From: CBDCWQ01 sp965223435
GTDB lineage: Bacteria > Myxococcota > Kuafuiibacteriia > Kuafuiibacteriales > Kuafuiibacteriaceae
NCBI GenBank assembly: GCA_965223435.1
Contig: CBDCWQ010000022.1
Span: 806,001-870,000 of the forward strand
Direction: 5' to 3'
Length of the DNA stretch: 64,000 nucleotides
Shown: one piece after another, positions 58,080-64,000 of the stretch
Numbering within the stretch: the first letter of the stretch is position 1
Layout: every line of letters starts with the position of its first letter
Translations under genes and position numbers: made by a program
Notes under the pieces: model-generated
Seen by the model: the letters and a program-made list of their open reading frames with translations, nothing else
Told to the model about the DNA's origin: nothing
Database searches by the model: none

Positions 58080-58907
58080 ATGACGACCGAAACGATGCAC
58101 ACTGACCAGCCGCTCAACCGGCCCGCCGACCTGAAAGTGGGCACGGCCAAACTGCGGATCCGGGCGAAGGCCAGCGACGAGGTCCTTCCCGACAAGATTC
58201 ACAGTTGGCCCTACTTTGTCCGGGTCGAGTTCATCGCGGGTCTGATCATGCTCTTGGTGCTGGTCATTTGGTCATTGACCATCGACGCACCGATGGAAGA
58301 GCCCGCGAACCCCACCATGACGCCCAACCCTTCGAAGGCGCCCTGGTATTTTCTCGGACTCCAAGAAATGCTCGTCTATTTCGACCCGTGGCTGGCCGGA
58401 GTGGTGTTTCCCTCGCTGATCATCGTGGGTCTGATGGTCATCCCCTATATCGACGTCAACCCTCGGGGGAACGGGTACTACACTTTCAAAGAGCGATGGT
58501 TCGCCATCACCGTCTTTTTCTTCGGATTTCACTTTCTGTGGGTGGTCCAGATTTTCATTGGTGTTTTTCTGCGAGGACCCGGCTGGAACTTCTTTGCCCC
58601 CTGGGACTACTGGGACCCACACAAGGTGGTGGCCCTGAACAACATCGACTGGCCTTACCTTTTTGGGGCCCGTAGCGAATCGCTGAGCTTCCTGATCGGC
58701 GCGGGGACCGTGGGGGCTTGGTTTGCCGTGATTCCCGTCGTTTGGCAGGTGTTTCGTAAAAAAGCCATCATGCGGCAACTCGGTTTTGTTCGCTACGCGG
58801 TGGTCGCAGGGCTCTTTCAAACCATGATGCTCCTCCCCCTCAAGATGATGCTGCGCTGGACCCTCAACGTGAAGTACCTTTGGGTGACCCCCTGGTTCAA
58901 CGTCTGA
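58080..58907 (+). CDS. Subunit IV-like C-terminal half of cytochrome b, extended
   Basis: The 275-residue protein carries the three helices of subunit IV (about residues 46-68, 103-124, 147-172) and the quinol-oxidation loop NPSKAPWYFLGLQEML. The loop reads APWY (87-90) where most bc1 and b6f proteins have PEWY, so the catalytic Glu is missing; some other bacterial bc complexes have PPWY-like forms. About 100 further residues add two more helices (about 205-228 and 238-258), so it is longer than PetD. No cytochrome c or f gene follows, so the electron acceptor must be encoded elsewhere. Confidence 0.9.
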   Translation: MTTETMHTDQPLNRPADLKVGTAKLRIRAKASDEVLPDKIHSWPYFVRVEFIAGLIMLLVLVIWSLTIDAPMEEPANPTMTPNPSKAPWYFLGLQEMLVYFDPWLAGVVFPSLIIVGLMVIPYIDVNPRGNGYYTFKERWFAITVFFFGFHFLWVVQIFIGVFLRGPGWNFFAPWDYWDPHKVVALNNIDWPYLFGARSESLSFLIGAGTVGAWFAVIPVVWQVFRKKAIMRQLGFVRYAVVAGLFQTMMLLPLKMMLRWTLNVKYLWVTPWFNV

Positions 58908-58936
58908 CGCACCCGGTTCACTGCCACGAAGAGCCC

Positions 58937-60520
58937 ATGACCATGTTTCGTGTTCAGGGTAGGGCTCCGATTCACCAGCAAAAATATGTGCTTTCGCTTC
59001 TCCTCGTGAGCGGATGCGCCACCTCCACGCGTGCACCTTCCCCCCAGGCGTATATCCACGTCGCAACCCACGGAGACGACGCCCATAACGGAAGCAAGGA
59101 AGCACCGTTGCGGACGCTGGCGCGCGCCCTCCAAGACCGCCGGGCCAAGACCGTGTTCCTTGCGGCCGGAAACTACCAAGCGCCCAAACAGTCGGTTACG
59201 ACAACACTTCACCTCCGCGGACCCAAAGCCGGAGGCGCAAAGGTGACGGGCCTCTTGAAAGTCGCCGGCCCCCGCATCACGCTTGAACATGTTCACCTCG
59301 TGGGAAGCATCGAAGCCACGCAGGTTCATCGCCTCATGGTGCAAAATGCCACCATCTCGGCCGGGGGGCACAACCACGGAATTCGGGCCCGACAAAGTCG
59401 GATCACCCTCAAGGAGCTCAAGGTGAAATGCGGGGCCCTCACGTGCATCGACGCCCAGTCATCGACCGTCGCCGCCGAACGCACGACACTCACGGCCACA
59501 CCAGAGGGCCGACGCGGCTTGTTCGCAAAGCGTTCCCGGGTCCGGCTGCATCACTTCGAAGTGACCGGGACCAAGGTCAGCCAGATCCAAGGCAAAAACA
59601 GCAGATTTGAAGTTCATGACACCACCCTTTTTGGTGCGCTGGGCTCGGCCCTCGTGCTGCTCAAAAATACCCGTCTAGACAGCGACAACCTCAGCGTTCA
59701 GGCTGCAGCGAAAATCGGCATTCTGATTCAAGCCTCCCGGGCGACGCTACGCGGTACTCGGGTGGATGCCGGACACGGCATGAGCATGGGTATCGCCGGC
59801 TCTTCGGTGTCCTTGTCCGATGCGCATATCCAAGCGTCCCGAGACGGTGGCCTCACCACCAGCGGCTATCGAGGTATGTCTTCCGGGGTCACCATCACCG
59901 GCGGCGTTTTCTTTCACGAGCGTAGATCTGCCATTCTTCATGCCAACGGAACCCTGAAAATCAAGAACACGCGCTTTGAAGGATCCCTCGCCGGCGATGA
60001 CGACGGCGGGGAAGCCTTAATCGCATCTGGCCCGCACGCCAAACTGATTGTCCATGGCGCCGTATTCGACAAACCAAGCTCGTATGGACTTTTGGTCGCC
60101 AACGATGCTTCGGCCCACATTCGTGCAGCCATTCGGCAGCCCCGGGTCGGCGGCATTCTTGTGGAAGACATTGCGGGCGGTGCCGTCACCATCGAGAACA
60201 CAACCATCGAGGGCTGCATCACCGGCCCAGGCATCACCGCCCTTGGGGTATCCAAGCTCACGATCAAGCGATCCCGCGTTGAATCCTGCCACGAGGCCGG
60301 AATCCTCGCGGGCCAAAAATCCCACGTCACCGTCGAGGATACGAAGCTCAAAAAGAACGGACGCTACGGACTGGCAGCCTTTGGAGGCGCAAGCATCCAC
60401 GCCCAACGCTCGGTGATCTCGGGGTCCCAGTGGGCGGTTTTCGCAGCCTGTGGCGATAACGCCCGCATCGAAGACGCAGGCAGCAACCGATGGAAAGGCA
60501 AAGTGGCTCCCTGCCCCTAA
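58937..60520 (+). CDS. Right-handed beta-helix lipoprotein
   Basis: A 527-residue lipoprotein from ATG 58937 with lipobox LLLVSGC near residue 27. The N-terminus has the HGDDAHNGSKEAPLRTLARAL signature seen at the start of many parallel beta-helix proteins. About 18 coils follow, each with a short hydrophobic strand and a Ser/Thr/Asn turn (for example ITLEHVHLVGS, TISAGGHNHGI, VTIENTTIEGC, LTIKRSRVESC). It resembles pectate-lyase-fold proteins and adhesins but has no obvious catalytic residues. It is anchored at the membrane and probably binds a polymer. It follows the cytochrome operon but is not functionally linked. Confidence 0.8.
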   Translation: MTMFRVQGRAPIHQQKYVLSLLLVSGCATSTRAPSPQAYIHVATHGDDAHNGSKEAPLRTLARALQDRRAKTVFLAAGNYQAPKQSVTTTLHLRGPKAGGAKVTGLLKVAGPRITLEHVHLVGSIEATQVHRLMVQNATISAGGHNHGIRARQSRITLKELKVKCGALTCIDAQSSTVAAERTTLTATPEGRRGLFAKRSRVRLHHFEVTGTKVSQIQGKNSRFEVHDTTLFGALGSALVLLKNTRLDSDNLSVQAAAKIGILIQASRATLRGTRVDAGHGMSMGIAGSSVSLSDAHIQASRDGGLTTSGYRGMSSGVTITGGVFFHERRSAILHANGTLKIKNTRFEGSLAGDDDGGEALIASGPHAKLIVHGAVFDKPSSYGLLVANDASAHIRAAIRQPRVGGILVEDIAGGAVTIENTTIEGCITGPGITALGVSKLTIKRSRVESCHEAGILAGQKSHVTVEDTKLKKNGRYGLAAFGGASIHAQRSVISGSQWAVFAACGDNARIEDAGSNRWKGKVAPCP

Positions 60521-60596
60521 GTGGGGCAAGCGAATGCGAATCGGATCGTCTGCATTCATTTCTTTGAGAAAAACACCCGGACTTGTGCGTTTCTGT

Positions 60597-61235
60597 TTAG
60601 GCGGCACGGGCGATGCGCTCTAGCTTGCGCTCAAGCGGGGACCGATAAAGTCTACGCGCATCATCAAGCGCCCGAGCGCCTCGACCTCTTTGGAACTCTT
60701 GGCTGAGCCAACGGGCATAGCGCCGGCCCGCGCGGTTCGCCATCACATACCTCTGGCGCTGCTCCGCATCCACGGAAGCCCGAAGTTCAAAACCCTCGTA
60801 GAGCCTTGGGAGCAGTACATCGGAAGGCAGCTCTAAAATCACGCGAAGCAACAGGAACTTGTCGATCTCTGCTTGAAGTTCCAGCTCCATATGAGACACC
60901 GGTCGGTCCTGTTTTTGGCCGCAGAACGTAAAATACACAAAATGCGAAATGCCCTCGAGCGCAGCACAGAACGCATCCAGATGACTCAAGCATGGGCTTA
61001 GCGACCGTGCGGCCTGAGAAAATTTCTTGGCATCCCGCAAGACCGTGTCGGAAATGTATAGTGATAAGTGCGTACAGTCCTCGTCTTCGCGAACCACGAG
61101 GGCCTCTCGATGCCCCTCCAAAAAACCCATCCCCAGCGCCCTACGCATCTCGTCCGTAACCCGAAACGAGGACACCGGAAGCGAATCATCGATCCGATAG
61201 ATCGTCTCCAATCCATCTTGGAGTGTAGCCTCCAT
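60597..61235 (-). CDS. Unknown helical protein, 212 residues
   Basis: A 212-residue protein of unrecognised family. The N-terminal half is mixed (LPVSSFRVTDEMRRALGMGF, ALVVREDEDCTHLSLYISDTVL), a cysteine-rich block CLSHLDAFCAALEGISHFVYFTFCGQKQ lies at the middle, and a long basic helix ends it (RAGRRYARWLSQEFQRGRGARALDDARRLYRSPLERKLERIARAA). No signal peptide. The next gene upstream on the same strand begins 51 bp away, and the two are probably one transcript. Confidence 0.55.
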   Translation of the reverse strand: MEATLQDGLETIYRIDDSLPVSSFRVTDEMRRALGMGFLEGHREALVVREDEDCTHLSLYISDTVLRDAKKFSQAARSLSPCLSHLDAFCAALEGISHFVYFTFCGQKQDRPVSHMELELQAEIDKFLLLRVILELPSDVLLPRLYEGFELRASVDAEQRQRYVMANRAGRRYARWLSQEFQRGRGARALDDARRLYRSPLERKLERIARAA

Positions 61236-61285
61236 CTGGAGTTAAACCTCAGTTCCGATAGAGCGACATGAACAAGGGGAGGGGC

Positions 61286-61906
61286 TCACGCCTCGCCTCC
61301 ATTGGCGGCAAAAACCGGAATGGCGCCGTGGTGAAGAAAACGGTCACGAAGCAGAAGACTCTCGGGATTCCGAACAAAACTCTCATAGAGCACTCTGACG
61401 TCGCTCGAAACCGGCAAGGTCGTACGCTCAGCGACGTGCCCAAAGACATGGACCAAATCTCGGAAGTGCGCCGCAAGCTCTTGAAGGAGTTCTTCGAACC
61501 CACTGTTTCTCGACAAAGATGCGGCGCTCAGGTAGGCCGAAGCACCCATATCCACATAGTAGTTGACCCCCACCAAGGAGCCTTGCCGCTCGATATGGGG
61601 TGTAAAACAGCCACTCACAAAAAGCGCCACATCGCCCAGGTAGCGAAAGGCGTCAAAGCGCATGCCGGGCTCTTTTGAGCACGCTTGTTCGTAAAGACGC
61701 ACCAGGGCTGGCGTTCCTGGATCTTCGGTCGAACGACCATTCAGGCCTTCGTTGGTACAAAACTGGGTGAAGAGCTTGAGAAGATACAGGCGGCTTGATT
61801 CTTCAAGATCCAGTTGTGCTGCGTTTAATGCCTCCTGGAGAAGATCTCCGAAAAACTCATCCAGGCTTGCATGCATGTCGATACGAACATTCATGACTTG
61901 ATCCAT
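61286..61906 (-). CDS. Unknown helical protein, 206 residues
   Basis: A 206-residue protein (MDQVMNVRIDMHASLDEFFG...). It is almost fully alpha-helical with hydrophobic heptads (LLQEALNAAQLDLEESSRLYLLKLFTQF, LLQELAAHFRDLVHVFGHVAE) and a loop CFTPHIERQGSLVGVNYYVDMGASAYL. There are no membrane helices and no catalytic motif. It pairs with the 212-residue gene downstream. I do not recognise the family, but the paired arrangement suggests they form a complex. Confidence 0.55.
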   Translation of the reverse strand: MDQVMNVRIDMHASLDEFFGDLLQEALNAAQLDLEESSRLYLLKLFTQFCTNEGLNGRSTEDPGTPALVRLYEQACSKEPGMRFDAFRYLGDVALFVSGCFTPHIERQGSLVGVNYYVDMGASAYLSAASLSRNSGFEELLQELAAHFRDLVHVFGHVAERTTLPVSSDVRVLYESFVRNPESLLLRDRFLHHGAIPVFAANGGEA

Positions 61907-62211
61907 CGTAGTTGGTTATCGGCATTTCGATCAATCTGTTCACTGTTCACACGAATCGAAGTTCTGCCCTAGAACGCCATTCCCAAAAACACCAAAAAGC
62001 GACATCCGAAAACGCAACTATTCTTCGTATCTTAAAACCGCTTTTAAGCACCCAGCAGCCAAGATTGCTAACATTTTGGGTTCAAAAAAAAATTGTGAAG
62101 ACAAGTGCCATCAGTGACGAGCCGCACACAATGCTGTACGGCGCTGTGCCCATTTTGCCCGAAGCCCACACACACCGAATGACAGCACCGTACGCAGGCC
62201 CAAGTCTCTGA
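61907..62211. other. Intergenic region, no gene seen
   Basis: A 305-bp interval upstream of the minus-strand pair and downstream of the CBS-protein gene. It contains an A-rich run near 62078-62093. No convincing coding frame or known RNA structure was seen. Confidence 0.5.
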
Positions 62212-62604
62212 CTACAAGGACGCGCTCAAGGCTTTGAGGGCATCGGTGGTCGTAAAAATGCCCACGAGCTTGCCGTTTCGCGTCACAACTGCGGAACCGA
62301 CCTTCTTTTCGGCCATGTCGGCGGCAAGCTTACGGAGGCTCACGTCATGTTCTACTTGAAAAGGGTCTGCGATCATCGCTTGTTCGAGACTGGTTCTCTG
62401 TGGATCTACACTTGCAAGCCCACCGACAATCTCCAGCTCTCGTTCACTCACAAGACCAAGTATTCTGCCCCCCTCAAGAACCGGGAGATGGCGAATCTCG
62501 AGCTCGCGCATGGTGCGTAGGGCCACGTCGATGGTTTGGGTTCGGCTTATCGAACGCGGAGCGGGCGTCATGAACTGCTCTACGATGGGATCTTTGTCAG
62601 ACAT
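62212..62604 (-). CDS. CBS-domain pair protein
   Basis: The predicted 130-residue protein starts at ATG 62604 (MSDKDPIVEQFMTPAP); the open frame farther upstream overlaps a lipoprotein gene. It is a tandem CBS (Bateman) module: CBS1 about 10-65 (IDVALRTMRELEIRHLPVLEGGRILGLVSERE) and CBS2 about 70-128 (ASLRKLAADMAEKKVGSAVVTRNGKLVGIFTTTDAL). Such stand-alone pairs bind adenine nucleotides and regulate a partner. The partner is not evident from the neighbours. Confidence 0.88.
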   Translation of the reverse strand: MSDKDPIVEQFMTPAPRSISRTQTIDVALRTMRELEIRHLPVLEGGRILGLVSERELEIVGGLASVDPQRTSLEQAMIADPFQVEHDVSLRKLAADMAEKKVGSAVVTRNGKLVGIFTTTDALKALSASL

Positions 62605-62737
62605 GCAACGCAGGAGTGCAAGCCTTTGGCCATGTTGAAATCGCGGGTGAATTCTCCCACGGAGATGGTTTTTCGTTACGGCCCTCACCCGCACCAAACG
62701 GCAGCGCTTACCGTTTGGTAACAGGTCGGATGCGTCC

Positions 62738-63304
62738 CTAGAGCGCTTCCGCCGTCGCGCTGAATTGCACGGTGAGCCTCGCGCGCAGATCTGTCGCTCC
62801 GTCCGCCGAGAGCCTGATACGCACTTTGACATCGTTGATGCCGCCGCCATCCGGGAACAACAAGCCCGTGATTCGGTCTATCTTGACCGTGTCGAGCGGT
62901 ATCTCTGTGCCCAAGCTGTCGGGATCGGTTATGGGTTCGAGAGAAAAGTTCATGACATTCCAATCGTCGCTATCTGGGAAATCGTCGGAGAGCAAAGCCA
63001 CGCGCCCGGAGGTTTCGCCTAAGGTGGCAGAGTTGCCTGGGCCCGCACTCAAGATCTTGAGGTAGATCTTTTCGATCTGGCCGCCGTCGATGCGATCGGC
63101 GTTATCCTGAATCTCTTTCAGATCATTGGGGCGAATGTCATGGGTACCCACATATTCACCGGCCATATCAGATCGGATGTCAAACGTGACGGTTGCGCGT
63201 TGGTCGTTGATGTCGATGCTGAGAAGACCACAGCCGCTTAAGCTACCTAGGCACAAGAGCCCGGCCGTAAGCACTCCGGTCGACGAAATGTTTATCTGTT
63301 GCAT
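62738..63304 (-). CDS. Unknown lipoprotein, 188 residues
   Basis: The predicted 188-residue protein starts at ATG 63304 (MQQINISSTGVLTAGLLCLGSLSGC); the lipobox is LGSLSGC. The mature part is a beta-rich Ig-like domain (ATVTFDIRSDMAGEYVGTHDI, IEKIYLKILSAGPGNSATLGE, VMNFSLEPITDPDSLG, VRIRLSADGATDLRARLTVQF), with several Asp-rich loops (DDFPDSDDWN, FPDGGG) that may bind calcium. I do not recognise the family. It lies upstream of the CBS gene with 133 bp between. Confidence 0.65.
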   Translation of the reverse strand: MQQINISSTGVLTAGLLCLGSLSGCGLLSIDINDQRATVTFDIRSDMAGEYVGTHDIRPNDLKEIQDNADRIDGGQIEKIYLKILSAGPGNSATLGETSGRVALLSDDFPDSDDWNVMNFSLEPITDPDSLGTEIPLDTVKIDRITGLLFPDGGGINDVKVRIRLSADGATDLRARLTVQFSATAEAL

Positions 63305-63851
63305 ATTGTTGTTGTTAACATAGGCGCTCTGAAGTGCCCAGTTCGACACCCTCCAGCACCCGGCCGAGTCCGCCCAAAACGCAAGGCACTATGCATGCTT
63401 TTAGAGTCGCGCAACAGCGATGATTTCGATGAGTTATCCGTCGATCGCCCGGCTGGCGATCGCCTGATAGGCGGCGCTTTCATTTTCATTCCACAACCCA
63501 ACGGATGCGGGATCGCACGCCATGCCGACCCTCCCGACCGAGACCAAAATGGGAGGCGGAGCGGCCCGACGCCGGCCGGGTCCCCCAAGCAGCAAGGCAA
63601 CGGAGAACCTGCGTAGGGATGCGGCAACCGGGCACCAATGGGTAAAAATCACAATTCCCGGGCGCCAAAACCCGATGGAATGGGGTTTTCTAGCGATTTC
63701 TCGATTGATTTTTTCGGTACCGATTCTGAAGGTGCGGGACTGTAGGCACGCCCACGGCTCCGAATCGGGCGAATCCCGTAGTCGGAGCCCCAGGGCGAGA
63801 ACAACGACAGTGGTGTATTTCGCGCTGCGGACATAGCGACGAGGGAATTTC
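63305..63851. other. Divergent intergenic region with a palindrome
   Basis: No gene is seen. CGATCGCC (63442-63449) and GGCGATCG (63455-63462) form an 8-bp perfect inverted repeat with a 5-nt loop, partly overlapping a second hairpin (CGCCTGATAGGCG, 63461-63473). It may be a regulatory or termination structure. The rest holds only short spurious frames. Confidence 0.5.
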
Positions 63852-64000
63852 ATGGAATCGTGTCATAGGAACTTGCGATGGGCATTGGGGCTTTGCGTGA
63901 TCGGCGTGAGCCTAAGCGTTCAGCCCGGTCACGGTCGAACACAGACAAAACATCGATACAATCCTTTCCAACCCGAGAATCACTTGTTCGAGCTCGGCTT
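63852..64000 (+). CDS. Start of an exported outer-membrane protein (3' partial)
   Basis: ATG 63852 is preceded by GAGGG at 63841-63845. The first 49 codons encode a Sec signal (RWALGLCVIGVSLSVQPGHG) and a mature start RTQTKHRYNPFQPENHLFELG. The NPFQP...HLFELG motif resembles the start of myxobacterial OmpA-like outer-membrane barrels. The window end cuts the gene, so its function cannot be stated. Confidence 0.6.
   Translation, partial: MESCHRNLRWALGLCVIGVSLSVQPGHGRTQTKHRYNPFQPENHLFELG

Noticed and set aside
63442..63462. HIP1-like GGCGATCGCC palindrome
   Set aside because: Only one copy is seen, and HIP1 is a cyanobacterial repeat; here it is treated as a simple hairpin.
63305..63851. Cyclic di-GMP riboswitch
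   Set aside because: The interval was scanned for GEMM-like blocks on both strands. Only isolated fragments were seen and the core pairs did not fit, so no call is made.
1..64000. CRISPR array, prophage or insertion sequence
   Set aside because: No regularly spaced 25-40 bp repeats, no integrase or transposase, and no phage structural genes were seen in the window.

Overview
The window looks like a chromosomal segment of a deltaproteobacterium in the old sense (Myxococcota or Bradymonadota-like). The clues are a moderately high GC content with frequent GTG/TTG starts, an HRD/DFG Ser/Thr kinase of the myxobacterial type, a FliA-family sigma factor inside a type III secretion gene cluster, a LexA gene preceded by a myxobacterial-like GTTCAG operator, many lipoproteins, and short degenerate intergenic repeats. 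No phage, insertion sequence, transposase or CRISPR array was seen. The species cannot be named from the sequence alone.

Layout. 1-6.5 kb: 3' part of a TPR protein with two apparent frameshifts, then a minus-strand run of a class II glutamine amidotransferase, a HAD phosphatase, a glycosyltransferase-like protein and a LarA-like protein. 6.5-6.7 kb: a dense cluster of REP-like repeats. 6.7-12.2 kb: an NtrC-type regulator, ferredoxin FdxA, a THUMP-type rRNA methyltransferase and a dicarboxylate/glutamate symporter. 12.2-15.6 kb: a metallo-hydrolase-like protein, SerC and its translationally coupled partner. 15.6-18.9 kb: a five-gene minus-strand type III secretion module (inner rod SctI, FliA-like sigma, two small proteins of which one is a TPR chaperone candidate, and a putative secreted protein). 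19.2-21.4 kb: a PhyH-type dioxygenase coupled to an FkbM methyltransferase.

21.8-31.5 kb is the most unusual block. A degenerate ChrB-rhodanese protein is followed by a tightly overlapping run of a TolB-like propeller protein, a FlgD-Ig protein, a PKD/FlgD lipoprotein and a Sec-exported 1388-residue RHS protein with a unique C-terminal domain. It looks like a surface or polymorphic-toxin operon with no immunity gene. Facing it is a coupled pair of AAA+ ATPase and membrane Ser/Thr kinase genes. 35.4-35.7 kb carries two tRNA-Ser genes.

35.8-47.8 kb: a pseudo-receiver protein, a DsbD-N-like secreted protein, PhoH, a diguanylate cyclase coupled to FtsB, a cysteine-less TlpA-like lipoprotein, an RluA-type pseudouridine synthase, an EF-hand protein, a true PRMT-type arginine methyltransferase, LexA, a zinc-ribbon protein coupled to an outer-membrane barrel, and a TylF-like methyltransferase. 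47.8-49.8 kb is a poor, partly decayed region with one GspH-like pseudopilin. 49.8-56.1 kb: PsuG, several small unknown proteins, a DUF2330-like protein, EpmA and TrmB. 56.2-58.9 kb: a Rieske/cytochrome b6/subunit IV complex of the b6 type. 58.9-64 kb: a beta-helix lipoprotein, unknown proteins, a CBS protein, a lipoprotein and the start of an outer-membrane protein cut by the window end.
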